Notes under the pieces: generated by a model
Databases searched by the model: none
Seen by the model: only the letters and a program-made list of their open reading frames with translations
Told to the model about the DNA's origin: nothing
Position numbers and translations under genes: made by a program
Shown: piece after piece, positions 33,364 through 41,599 of the stretch
How positions within the stretch are numbered: the first letter of the stretch is position 1
Layout: each line of letters begins with the position of its first letter
NCBI RefSeq assembly: GCF_004348995.1
Contig: NZ_SMKQ01000049.1
Span: 1 to 47,805 of the forward strand
DNA length: 47,805 nt
Direction of reading: 5' to 3'
From: Nonomuraea terrae
Lineage (GTDB): Bacteria > Actinomycetota > Actinomycetes > Streptosporangiales > Streptosporangiaceae

Positions 33364-33723
33364 TTACTGGGCCAGCCAGTCCCAGGCCATGCGGTAGGCG
33401 CCGGGCGCCTCCCACTCGCCGTGCTCGTCCTCGTGGTGCATGTCCTCGTGGCGCATGTCGTCGTGGCGCATGTCGTCGTGGTGCATGTCGTCGTGGTGCA
33501 TGTCGTCGTGGTGCCGGGCGTGGCTCGGGAACATGTCCTCGAGCTTGCAGGCCTTGGCGTCGCGCTTGCCCGCGGAGACGCCGTGGCGGTCGATGCGCAG
33601 AGTGTGGGTGACGTCGGACAGGTTCAGCTCGCAGGCGCGGTCGGCGTGGGCCGGAGCGGCCATGACGACCAGCGAGGCTGCGCCGGCGAACACACAGCTC
33701 GCCGCTATGCGGGTGACTTTCAT
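33364..33723 (-). CDS. Secreted small protein with a His/Asp pentapeptide repeat
   Basis: A 119-aa protein with a Sec signal (VFAGAASLVVMAAPAHA-DR). A short domain follows with a Cys pair (C31 and C59, possibly one disulfide: ACELNLSD, KACKLEDMF). Then come six consecutive five-residue units of the form [H/R]H[D/E]D[M/E] and a hydrophobic tail (YRMAWDWLAQ). The repeat is rich in His, Asp and Met, which suggests extracellular binding of a divalent metal; this is inference. It ends just before a terminator. The 362 bp upstream hold only a gene remnant. Confidence 0.8.
   Translation of the reverse strand: MKVTRIAASCVFAGAASLVVMAAPAHADRACELNLSDVTHTLRIDRHGVSAGKRDAKACKLEDMFPSHARHHDDMHHDDMHHDDMRHDDMRHEDMHHEDEHGEWEAPGAYRMAWDWLAQ
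33424..33513. repeat. Six tandem 15-bp units inside the His/Asp-repeat gene
   Basis: The units are about 15 bp (consensus CATGTCGTCGTGGTG on the plus strand), starting at 33424 (degenerate), 33439, 33454, 33469, 33484 and 33499. The last three are identical and the others differ by one to three bases. They encode the pentapeptide array. Confidence 0.9.
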
Positions 33724-33849
33724 GATCTCCCCCAGTAAGGACGTTCTGACAACGCTTCATCACTCTAAGTAGTGGATGTGCGAAGTTCCGGCACGCCACG
33801 CCTGGCGCGCCCCGATCAGAGCCATAGCCGTCGGTTATGACCCCAGGTC

Positions 33850-34016
33850 TTGGACTGTGTACGCCGCCGCCCCCGCATCATCGTCGCCATGGACGCCGAC
33901 CCCCGTCCCTCCGCCCTGCAGGCGACCAGGTGATCAGCGGGACGCTGCCGGTCGTCTCGGTCGACCTCACGATCGGCGACGACCGCATCGTCCGAGCCGA
34001 CCTCCGGTACGCCTGA
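33850..34016 (+). pseudogene. Possible remnant of an NTF2/SnoaL-like gene end
   Basis: Two short stretches with coding-like composition abut in different frames: RIIVAMDADPRPSAL (about 33874-33918) and GDQVISGTLPVVSVDLTIG followed by DDRIVRADLRYA, stop TGA 34014-34016. The second resembles the final strands of NTF2/SnoaL-like folds. No start or full domain is present. The rest of the 362-bp interval (33724-34085) contains nothing I recognise apart from promoter sequence. Confidence 0.3.
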
Positions 34017-34085
34017 TCCCGGCGCGCAATTGGGCCTTGTAGCGGCCCCCCTCCGGGATCACGCTGATGGTCAGGAGGCAGTGAC

Positions 34086-35564
34086 ATGTCGCACCCACTC
34101 GGAGTCAGCCGTCCGGATCTCGAAGTCACCGACCTGCCCACGCCTGAGGAGGTCTTCAAGGTCTCCAAGATCGGCCCCAAGGAGCTTTTCAAACACGCGG
34201 TGGGCCCCAGTCTGATCGCCCTCGGTATCTCGATCGGCAGCGGAGAATGGCTGCTCGGCCCGCTCAGCGTGGGCCAGTACGGGTTCGTCGGCGTCGGCTG
34301 GGTCATCCTGGTTTCGGCGCTGCTGCAGACGTTCTACAACGTCGAGTGCTCCAGGTACGTCATCGCGACCGGTGAGACGCCAGTGGTGGGCTGGGGGCGG
34401 GTGCCGCCCGGGTGGCCGCTCTGGGTGCCGCTGTCCGTCCTCATCGTGATCTTCGCGTTCATCGCCGGGGGCTGGGCCGCCTCAGCGGGACAGGGCGTGT
34501 ACGCGCTGGTCCACGGCGTGCCGCCGGCCGCCGACGCCGCCGAGCCGCGCTGGTGGGCGGTCGGCCTGCTGGTGCTGGTGTTCGTCATCACCGCGAGTGC
34601 CCGGCGCATCAGCCGCGCGCTGGAGCTCGCCAACTGGGTGATGGTCAGCACGATCCTGCTCGCGTTGCTGGTCACCTGCCTGCTGGTGGTGCCGTTCAGC
34701 CAGTGGTGGGAGGGCATCCGCGGATTCGTCACCCCTGCGGCGCCGCCGGAAGGGATCACGGCGACGCAGCTCGGCGGGCTGGCCGGCTTCACCGCGCTCG
34801 CGTCCGGCCTGAACTGGTACGTCATGGGCCACTACCGCGACAAGGGCTACGGCATGGGCCACCGCGTCGGCTACATCTCCGGCCTGCGCGGCGACCGGAC
34901 CACGGTCCTGGCCAGCGGCGTCACCTTCCCGGACGACGAGCGTAACCGCGGCCTGTGGCGACGCTGGTACCGGCTGCTGATGGTCGACATGTGGGGCGTG
35001 TTCTTCGTCGGCGCCATCCTCGGCATGCTGCTGCCCACGATCCTCATGTCGCACGCCGTCCAGATGGTCGGCGAGCAACCGACCAGGGCGAACGTGCCGA
35101 CGTTCGTGGCGAGCGCGCTCGGCGCGGAGTACGGCCCCGTGGTGTTCTACATCGGGCTGGTGCTGGGAGTGCTGGTGCTGTTCTCGACGCAGCTCGGCAT
35201 CTTCGAGGCGATGGTGCGGGTGACGACCGACGCGGCCAACGCCACGAGCCCGCGCCTGCGCCGGCTGATCGCGGGCGACCCACGGCGCTTCTACTACCCG
35301 TTCATGATCGTGCTGCTGGTGATCATCTCGATCATCATCTTCCAGTCGCTGCCGGTGGGCCTGGTCGAGTGGTCGGCGAACATGTCCAACCTCGGGGCGC
35401 TGATCTATCCGTTCATGCTCATGTACCTGAACAGCAAGCTGCCGCGTCCCGCCCGGCCCAGGCCCTGGCACTACGTCATCCTCGTCCTCAATTTCCTGTT
35501 CTTCGGGTTCTTCTTCGTCAACTTCATCGCGGACTTCATCGGCGACCCGCTGGTGACGTTCTAG
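34086..35564 (+). CDS. NRAMP-family-related membrane transporter, atypical
   Basis: A 492-aa protein with about 11-12 membrane helices, related to NRAMP divalent-metal transporters. The TM1 unwound segment, DPGN in true NRAMPs, reads GSGEWLLGP, and no MPHN-type motif is visible in the TM6 region (GLNWYVMGHYRDK). The canonical metal ligands are thus absent, so the substrate may not be a transition metal. A cytosolic segment of about 40 residues precedes TM1. ATG 34086 has AGGAGG about 7 bp upstream. It ends 4 bp from the convergent esterase gene. Confidence 0.85.
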   Translation: MSHPLGVSRPDLEVTDLPTPEEVFKVSKIGPKELFKHAVGPSLIALGISIGSGEWLLGPLSVGQYGFVGVGWVILVSALLQTFYNVECSRYVIATGETPVVGWGRVPPGWPLWVPLSVLIVIFAFIAGGWAASAGQGVYALVHGVPPAADAAEPRWWAVGLLVLVFVITASARRISRALELANWVMVSTILLALLVTCLLVVPFSQWWEGIRGFVTPAAPPEGITATQLGGLAGFTALASGLNWYVMGHYRDKGYGMGHRVGYISGLRGDRTTVLASGVTFPDDERNRGLWRRWYRLLMVDMWGVFFVGAILGMLLPTILMSHAVQMVGEQPTRANVPTFVASALGAEYGPVVFYIGLVLGVLVLFSTQLGIFEAMVRVTTDAANATSPRLRRLIAGDPRRFYYPFMIVLLVIISIIIFQSLPVGLVEWSANMSNLGALIYPFMLMYLNSKLPRPARPRPWHYVILVLNFLFFGFFFVNFIADFIGDPLVTF

Positions 35565-35568
35565 AAGG

Positions 35569-37692
35569 TCAGCCGGGCAGGCCGGTGGCGGGGTCCACGG
35601 TGGCCAGGAAGACATCGCCGTTGCCGGGAGCGTCCCCGACGGCGCCGTAGGTCAGGCCCGTGACGGCCACCTGGCCGGACGGCGTGGCCATGGCGTACAG
35701 GTTGGCCTCGGCGAACGGGTCGACGGCGTCGTCCCTGGCGGTGCCGAACTGGGCGGCGGCGAGTTGCCCGCCCCGGGCGTCCAGGCGCAGGGTGAGCACG
35801 TCGGCGCCGCCCGCCTGGACCCCGGCAAGGCCCCGCGTGTAGCCCACGACCTCGACCTCGCCGCCCGGCAGCGCGGCCACGGCGGCGCCCTCGTCGGCGG
35901 ACGGGGTGGCGAGCGTGTGCGTCCAGCGCTGCTTGCCCCGGCCGGTGTAGGCGACGGTGAGCGCGTCGCCGTCCGAGGCGCCGGTCGCGACGGCGAGGCC
36001 GGTGGTGGTGACGGCGACCGCGGTGAACCGGTCGTCGCCGGCGCCGCCCGCCGTGGCGGCCCACGTCCTGGCACCGTCGGCGGTGTACGCGGCGATCCAG
36101 GCGTCCAGGCCGCCCAGCGGGGTCGTGCCGGGCATGGCCGCGGTGGCGCTGCCGGTCACGTGGAGGGCGGAGCCGGAGACGGCCACGCCGTACGCCTTGT
36201 CCTCGCCGGGGCCGCCGTACTGGCGGACCCAGGACAGCTCGCCGGCCGGCGTGAGCCGGGCGAGGATCGCGTCCTTGTCGCCCTGGTTCGGGCCGTCCAG
36301 CGCGCCTCTGGTGTAGCCCGTCACGTACGCGCCACCGTCAGGGGCGGCCGTCAGGCCGTACAGGCGGTCGGCGGCGTCCGGGGCGCCGAACTGGGTGATC
36401 CACCGGATGTCGCCCGCCGCGTCGAGCCGGGCCACGAACGCGTCGTCGGCCGCGTTGCCCGCGTGTTTCCCGTCGAGGTCGCCCTTGGTGTAGCCGGCCG
36501 CCAGCACGCCGCCGTCGGGCAGCGCCGCGACGCCGTACAGCCGTTCGTCGGCCTCCGTGCCGAACTGCCTGGTCCAGCCGCCGGCACGGGTGACCACGGC
36601 GTCGAGTCGGCCCTGGTGCTCCTGGCCGTTCACGGGGCCGCCGGCCGCGTACCCGATGGTGAGGGAGCCGTCGGCGTGGGCCGCGACGCCGCCCGCCCAG
36701 TCGGTGCCCTCCGTGCCGTGCAACGGAGCGGGCAGCCCGGCCGGCGGGGTGACGCTCAACCCGGGGCCGAGGTCGGCCATGGCCTGCTCGAAGGCGGGCG
36801 TCCACACCGTCCAGTCGTGGCCGCCGTCGAGGACGCGCAGTTGCGCGGAGATCGCGGGCGAGCGGCGGGCGGCGTTGTACAGGGCGGCGGACTCGAAGTC
36901 GAGGTCGTGGCGGGCGTCGGCCGGGTCGCGGTTGGCGTACTCGTCGTCGCCGACCGCCACGAACAGCCGCACCGGCAGGTCGGGGTCGAGCTCGGGCAGC
37001 AGCGCCGGATAGTTGAGATCGCGGTAGACCCCGTCCGCGAACGTGTCCTCGCCGTCGCCGAACGCACCGTGGTCGCGGGCCGAGGAGTCGGACGGTGGCA
37101 GCGGCGTGTAGACGGCGGGGCTGAGCACCGCGGCGGCGCCGAAGAGGTCCTGGTGCGCGAGCGCGAACCGCAGCGCCCCCGCGCCGCCCATCGAGTACCC
37201 GCCGACCAGCCTGGCCTGCCTGATGGGCGCCGTCCGGTACGTCGCGTCCACGTGCGCCACCAGGTCGCGGGTCAGCGCCGTCTCGACCGGGCGTCCCGGC
37301 GAGCCGTCGCCGGTGTAGCGGGAGTCGACGTACCAGCTGCCGCGCTCGCTCCAGGGAGCGTCCGGCATGACGGCGATGACGGGCGGGATGCGCTTGGCGG
37401 CGATCATGTCGTCGAGCACCGTCTTGACCCGCGTCCAGGCCTGCATGGTGTCGCCGCGGCCGTGCAGCAGGTAGAGCACGGGGTGGCGGTCGGCGCCCCG
37501 CTCGTAGCCGGCCGGCACGTAGACGTTGTAGGCGATCTCCTCCCCCAGCGCGGGCGACGGCGCGGAGCCGGTGGTGATCGTGCCCTCCGCCCGCACCTCC
37601 GTCTCGGCGGGCCCGGTGAGCGGCCCGCTCAGCAGGGACAGTGACACCAGCACGGCCGGCGCGCCGACGGCGATCCATCGAGGTAAGGGCAT
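35569..37692 (-). CDS. Secreted esterase-D-like hydrolase fused to propeller-like repeats
   Basis: A 707-aa exported protein. After a signal peptide (LVSLSLLSGPLTGP) comes an esterase-D/feruloyl-esterase-like alpha/beta hydrolase at about 40-310, with PVLYLLHGRGDTMQAW, nucleophile S in GGYSMGGAG, a likely Asp in VAVGDDEY, and His in LDGGHDWTVW. The C-terminal about 370 residues form repeats with the SBBP-like pattern WxxQFGxxxxDxxYGVA, for example WTRQFGTEADERLYGVA and WVRQYGGPGEDKAYGVA. ATG 37692 has AGGAG 8 bp upstream. A 12-bp palindrome lies at the ribosome-binding site. It may release acyl or feruloyl groups from plant polysaccharides. Confidence 0.87.
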   Translation of the reverse strand: MPLPRWIAVGAPAVLVSLSLLSGPLTGPAETEVRAEGTITTGSAPSPALGEEIAYNVYVPAGYERGADRHPVLYLLHGRGDTMQAWTRVKTVLDDMIAAKRIPPVIAVMPDAPWSERGSWYVDSRYTGDGSPGRPVETALTRDLVAHVDATYRTAPIRQARLVGGYSMGGAGALRFALAHQDLFGAAAVLSPAVYTPLPPSDSSARDHGAFGDGEDTFADGVYRDLNYPALLPELDPDLPVRLFVAVGDDEYANRDPADARHDLDFESAALYNAARRSPAISAQLRVLDGGHDWTVWTPAFEQAMADLGPGLSVTPPAGLPAPLHGTEGTDWAGGVAAHADGSLTIGYAAGGPVNGQEHQGRLDAVVTRAGGWTRQFGTEADERLYGVAALPDGGVLAAGYTKGDLDGKHAGNAADDAFVARLDAAGDIRWITQFGAPDAADRLYGLTAAPDGGAYVTGYTRGALDGPNQGDKDAILARLTPAGELSWVRQYGGPGEDKAYGVAVSGSALHVTGSATAAMPGTTPLGGLDAWIAAYTADGARTWAATAGGAGDDRFTAVAVTTTGLAVATGASDGDALTVAYTGRGKQRWTHTLATPSADEGAAVAALPGGEVEVVGYTRGLAGVQAGGADVLTLRLDARGGQLAAAQFGTARDDAVDPFAEANLYAMATPSGQVAVTGLTYGAVGDAPGNGDVFLATVDPATGLPG

Positions 37693-37703
37693 CTGCCACT
37701 CCT

Positions 37704-37715
37704 GTAAACGTTTAC
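37704..37715. promoter_or_regulatory. Palindromic operator before the esterase gene
   Basis: GTAAACGTTTAC is a perfect 12-bp palindrome within CTGTAAACGTTTACCG, ending about 11 bp before the start codon and adjoining the AGGAG site. The CG-centred form matches LacI-family operators. No LacI gene is adjacent. Confidence 0.65.
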
Positions 37716-37893
37716 CGTACGCGCCTTACGCGCCTGTTGTTCCGGCAGAGTTTGTGGGGGTTCGCGGGGTGGTGTCAACCCGTGCGCATCCGGCCTTCGG
37801 CAGAGGTCACGCGGGGGCGGCGTCACGCCGCCGCCCGGGAGCGGCGCCCGGCCGCGCGCCGCAGCGTCGCGGCCGGGCGGAATCAGCGGTGGC

Positions 37894-38847
37894 TCACCAC
37901 TCGCCGCCGTCCTCCTCGTCTCCCTCGAAGATCTCCTCGACGATCTCGCCCGCCACGAGCCCTCCGACCACGCCCGCGGCGACACCGGCGGCCATCGCCC
38001 CCATGCCGGCGCCGTGGTGCCCCCCGTGGTGGCCGCCGTGGTGCCCCCCGTGCCCGCTGTAGTGGGCGCCCGGGTGGGAGTACTGGGACAGGTTGTCGAG
38101 CCAGCGGCCGAGCTCGGCGGACCAGTCGGTGCGCAGGGCGTCGTCGTGGCTGACCTGGAAGCGGCCGATGGCGTCGCTGGAGGAGTAGCGGCCGGTGCGC
38201 TTGTCGGCCTCCAGGACCACCGTGAGCCCGTTCGGGTCGGCCACGAAGGTGACCTCGACCTCGCCCACCTGGCCGGCGTACCGGCCGGTCGGGTGGAACT
38301 CGATCTCCTGGTAGAACGGCAGCGACTGGTCGACGCCGTAGAGCCGGCCCGCCTCGAGGTCGGCCGACCTGAAGCCGAACCCGAGCGCGAGGAGCGCCTC
38401 CAGGATGCGCAGCTGCGACGGCAGCGGCTGCACCGCGACCATGTCGAGGTCGCCCTTGTCGACGGCCTTGGCGATGGCCAGCTCGGTGCGGACGCCCACC
38501 GCCATGCCGCGCAGCGGCTGCCCGCCGATCTCGCTGATCGGAGCCTCCCACGGCACGGGGATGCGGAAGGTGAGGACGCGCTCCTCGCCCTTGCGCAGCG
38601 TGAAGGGGCCGGAGACCTGGGCACGGGAGAACTCGCTGACTCCGGCGTGCTCGCCGTCGCCGTGCTCGACCTCCACCCGGGCTACGAGGCCGAGCGTGAC
38701 GTGCTCGATCTCGGCGTCGAAGTCGCCGCCCTTGAGGCGCACCTCTCCTTCCAGCGTGCCGCCCGGCTGGGTCCGCGGCGTGGACAGCACGGTGTCCACC
38801 GAGGGCGCGCCGACACCGAACGCGCCCAGCATCCGTTTGAAGACCAC
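37894..38847 (-). CDS. Spo0M-like sporulation protein with a His/Gly-rich C-terminus
   Basis: A 317-aa protein. Residues 1 to about 245 form the arrestin-like Spo0M domain (KRMLGAFGVGAPSVDTVL, then VEVEHGDGEHAGVSEFSRA, FTFRIPVPWE-type strands and FHPTGRYAGQVGEVEVTFV). The C-terminus has about four HGGH units (YSGHGGHHGGHHGG), then a Gly/Ala membrane-like stretch (MAAGVAAGVVGGLVAGEIV) and an acidic tail (EGDEEDGGEW). Spo0M modulates sporulation in Bacillus; in actinomycetes the role is less clear. GTG 38847 is the start. The 201-bp gap to the esterase start contains GC-rich hairpins but no gene. Confidence 0.9.
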   Translation of the reverse strand: MVFKRMLGAFGVGAPSVDTVLSTPRTQPGGTLEGEVRLKGGDFDAEIEHVTLGLVARVEVEHGDGEHAGVSEFSRAQVSGPFTLRKGEERVLTFRIPVPWEAPISEIGGQPLRGMAVGVRTELAIAKAVDKGDLDMVAVQPLPSQLRILEALLALGFGFRSADLEAGRLYGVDQSLPFYQEIEFHPTGRYAGQVGEVEVTFVADPNGLTVVLEADKRTGRYSSSDAIGRFQVSHDDALRTDWSAELGRWLDNLSQYSHPGAHYSGHGGHHGGHHGGHHGAGMGAMAAGVAAGVVGGLVAGEIVEEIFEGDEEDGGEW

Positions 38848-38982
38848 GGCTCTGTTCTCCCTGTCGAAGATCGATGGTGTGACGACCGCCTCAACGATCA
38901 GCTCCTGAGCGGAGTTCCGGCGTGAGGCGCCGATCCAGCTTGGCAGTCGCGGGCGCCGGTCGTCCCGCTCATCGCCAGGTGT

Positions 38983-39420
38983 TCACCCGGACTCGGACGG
39001 CGCGAAGGTCGCGCTGAACGTGACCGGGTTGCCGTACTCGGCCCCGTCGACCGTGCGGCCGCCGCGCCACTCGAAGCTGTAGACGTACACGTTGCGGTAC
39101 GGCCGGCCGTCGGCGGTGGTGAAGTCGCCGTCGGCGCGGACGAACGACGTGCGCCCGCCGTCCGCCACGCTGATCCGGACGTTCGCGAACCGGATCCTGC
39201 CCGTGATCGTGAACGCGTTGCGGGCATAGCCGAGCACCTCCTCCCGGCCGGTGAAGCGGGCGGCGTCCTCCGTCCTGCCGGAGAACGACAGCGGCAGCGT
39301 CAGCGTGCTGTCGTCGGCGAGCAGCGCCGAGACTACGGCGAGGTCCTTGCGCTCGAACGCGCCGATCAACGCCCGCGTGCGCCGCTCCGTCTCGGCGACG
39401 CCGTTCAGCAGGGTTTCCAT
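38983..39420 (-). CDS. NTF2-like (SnoaL/ketosteroid-isomerase fold) protein
   Basis: A 145-aa cone-shaped NTF2-fold protein. A helical start (ERRTRALIGAFERKDLAVV) is followed by strands with LADDSTLTLPLSF, GREEVLGYARNAFTITGRI and a terminal YVYSFEWRGGRTVDGAEYGN. The fold binds small hydrophobic ligands or acts as an isomerase; no specific catalytic residue can be assigned. It diverges from a TetR regulator across a strong 30-bp dyad and is its probable target. Confidence 0.85.
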   Translation of the reverse strand: METLLNGVAETERRTRALIGAFERKDLAVVSALLADDSTLTLPLSFSGRTEDAARFTGREEVLGYARNAFTITGRIRFANVRISVADGGRTSFVRADGDFTTADGRPYRNVYVYSFEWRGGRTVDGAEYGNPVTFSATFAPSESG

Positions 39421-39432
39421 GAGCCATCCTTA

Positions 39433-39462
39433 GATGCTGGATATCAAATGAGATCCAGTATC
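39433..39462. promoter_or_regulatory. 30-bp dyad operator between the NTF2-like and TetR genes
   Basis: GATGCTGGAT (39433-39442) and ATCCAGTATC (39453-39462) are 10-bp arms matching at 9 of 10 positions around a 10-bp spacer. The location midway between divergent starts (39420 and 39500) fits a TetR site controlling both genes. Confidence 0.75.
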
Positions 39463-39499
39463 AATCAGTGGCGACGGGAAACTCAATACACTCGGGGGC

Positions 39500-40123
39500 A
39501 TGGATCGGCGCGAGGCACCCGAGGGCTCACTCCGCGAACGCAAGCAGCGGCTCGCCCGAGAGGCGATCACCGAAGCGGCGCTCGCGCTGTTCGACGAGCG
39601 CGGGTTCGAGAAGGTGACGGTCACCGACATCGCCGAGCGGGCCCAGATCGGCCGGGCGACGTTCTTCCGCTACTTCGGCGACAAGCAGGAGGTCGTCTTC
39701 GCCGACGGCGGCGCGTTCGACGAGGTGCTGGCCGAGGCGGGCGGGCCGCGGGCGGACGACCCGATCGGCGACTCGCTGCCGGCCGCGCTGGCGTTCAGCC
39801 GGGCGGTCGCGGTGTCCTACATCACGCGGGTGACCGCCGACGCCGCGGCCTACAACCGGCACGAACGCCTCGTGGAGAGCCACCCGGAGCTGCGGGCGCG
39901 CAGCCTGATCAAGCAACGCGGGCACGCCGAGGTGCTACGACGGCTGCTGGAGAGCAAGGGGGCCGGTAGCGAGATCGCCGCCCTGGCCGCGGAGGTGGCG
40001 CTCGCCGCCTTTCACGCGGCCAGGACGATCACGGGTGACCGGCCGGAAGAGCTGCCGGCGGCCGTCGAGGCGGCCTTCGACCGGCTGGCGGGCATCGACG
40101 GGATCAGCGGCCGCTCCACCTGA
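39500..40123 (+). CDS. TetR-family transcriptional regulator
   Basis: A 207-aa regulator. The N-terminal helix-turn-helix is TVTDIAERAQIGRATFFRYF with the usual FGDKQEVVF after it, then an all-helical ligand domain. ATG 39500 is the start. It diverges from the NTF2-like gene, and its 3' end overlaps the convergent glycosidase gene by 20 bp. Confidence 0.93.
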   Translation: MDRREAPEGSLRERKQRLAREAITEAALALFDERGFEKVTVTDIAERAQIGRATFFRYFGDKQEVVFADGGAFDEVLAEAGGPRADDPIGDSLPAALAFSRAVAVSYITRVTADAAAYNRHERLVESHPELRARSLIKQRGHAEVLRRLLESKGAGSEIAALAAEVALAAFHAARTITGDRPEELPAAVEAAFDRLAGIDGISGRST

Positions 40124-41483
40124 TCTCGTACGGCTGCAGGGCGAACTCCTGGCCGTCCACGGTGGTCGTGACGGCGCCGTCGGTGGTGTTGACCAGCAGC
40201 AGCTGCTCCGGCTGCGCCAGCACCCGCACCTTCGGGTCGGAGGACGTCACCGGGTCGAGGCGCGCCCCGGCGGGGAACCACTTCGTGAACTCGGCGACCA
40301 GCCGCCCGGTCGGCATCTCGGCCCCCGTCCGCGGGTCCCACAGGCAGCCCTGGCAGGGGCCGTCCTTGGACTGCGGGTTCCAGTAGAGCGCGGTGGCGGC
40401 GCCGCTGCGGGCGAACTCCATCATCGAGGCGGCCTGCACGGCCAGGCGCTTGGGTTCGGCCCACTCGGTGCCGTCCTCGGGCTGGAAGTACCACTCCGAC
40501 CACCAGATCGGCAGGTCGCCGGTCTTCTTGCGCAACCACTCGGTGACGTCGGCGAACTTGCTCAGCGCGCCGAACTCGTCCGGCTCCAGCTCGTGGGCGT
40601 CGGTGGGCGAGGCGCCGTCGACGACGATGAAGTCGGCGCCCTTCTTGTGCTCGTACCAGTAGTCGAAGGCGTCGAGGACGTTCTGGTTGACGACCCCCCA
40701 GTCGCCGCGCAGCTCCGTGTTCCCGTCGCGGTTGCTGTCGAACCCGAGGTACGGGCCGCCGACCTGGGCGTCCGGCCGGACCTGCTTCACCGCGTCGTAC
40801 ACCTTGTTGTACATCTCGGTGTAGCCCTTGTAGTCGGCCGGCTTGGCGTGGTCGGGCCAGAAGCCCTTGAACTCGTTCCACACCATGAAGTACTTGACGT
40901 CGCCGTAGCGCTTGGCGACCTCCGCCGCCAGCCGGGCGAAGTCGTCGAAGTGCTTCGGGTAGGGCGCGTCCTCCAGGTGCTCGTCCCAGGCGGAGTCCTC
41001 CGTGGGGCCCTGGGGGCCGCCCTTCATCCAGTCGGGTGCGCAGCACAGCGTGATGACCGGCGTGGCGCCCGACTGCTTCATGAGGTTGAGCCGGCTGTCG
41101 AGGTCCTCCCAGTAGAACCGCCCCGGGTACGGCTCGGGGTTGAGCGCGCCGAAGCCCATGATGTGCTGGTTCTGCAGCATCGGCGTACGGGCCAGCGAGC
41201 CCGCCACGGCCTGCTCGAACTCAGGGGTGACGTTGTTGGCGCTGACGCCCGTGTGGGTGAACCCCCAGCGCGGCCACCCGGCCTCCACCTTGGGTGGCGC
41301 GGCCATCGGGCTTCCCTGCTCCCCCCGCGCCGTGGAGGTCTCCTGCGGCGGTGGAGCCTGCCGCGCGGCCTGCTCGGCGGGGCCGCAGCTCGCCACGGTC
41401 AGCGCCGTGACGGTGATCCCCGCCACTGTGGCGGTCAGCCGGCCGAGCCGCCGCCACATCGATCCCCCGATCCTCGATGACAC
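40104..41483 (-). CDS. Secreted lipoprotein glycoside hydrolase, GH-A clan (GH39-like)
   Basis: A 459-aa lipoprotein: n-region, hydrophobic core (LTATVAGITVTALTVASC) and lipobox Cys. A (beta/alpha)8 domain carries the acid/base Glu in YFMVWNEFKGFW and the likely nucleophile in LPIWWSEWYFQP, the WNE/xxSE pattern of clan GH-A, most like GH39 beta-xylosidases. The C-terminus is a small beta domain (VRVLAQPEQLLLVNTTDG). GTG 41483 has AAGGGGGAG 6 bp upstream, better than ATG 41459. It could act on xylan or arabinoxylan, consistent with the GH51 module. Confidence 0.85.
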   Translation of the reverse strand: MSSRIGGSMWRRLGRLTATVAGITVTALTVASCGPAEQAARQAPPPQETSTARGEQGSPMAAPPKVEAGWPRWGFTHTGVSANNVTPEFEQAVAGSLARTPMLQNQHIMGFGALNPEPYPGRFYWEDLDSRLNLMKQSGATPVITLCCAPDWMKGGPQGPTEDSAWDEHLEDAPYPKHFDDFARLAAEVAKRYGDVKYFMVWNEFKGFWPDHAKPADYKGYTEMYNKVYDAVKQVRPDAQVGGPYLGFDSNRDGNTELRGDWGVVNQNVLDAFDYWYEHKKGADFIVVDGASPTDAHELEPDEFGALSKFADVTEWLRKKTGDLPIWWSEWYFQPEDGTEWAEPKRLAVQAASMMEFARSGAATALYWNPQSKDGPCQGCLWDPRTGAEMPTGRLVAEFTKWFPAGARLDPVTSSDPKVRVLAQPEQLLLVNTTDGAVTTTVDGQEFALQPYEIRWSGR

Positions 41484-41599
41484 CCGATTCTCCCCCTTGT
41501 TGTGTCGACGCCGCACCGTAGCGTTCCATGGGTAAACGAACGCGGGCACATCGGCGGCCTGGTTTCACAGCCAATCGTTATCGTTGTGCGCGTCGCCGC

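Noticed and set aside
35764..37644. Plus-strand 626-codon ORF opposite the esterase gene
   Set aside because: Mirror of a long high-GC coding region on the other strand, with no recognisable motif.
37810..37880. GC-rich hairpins between the Spo0M and esterase genes as a terminator
   Set aside because: Stems such as GGCGGCG/CGCCGCC are likely by chance at this GC content, and no T tract follows on the minus strand.
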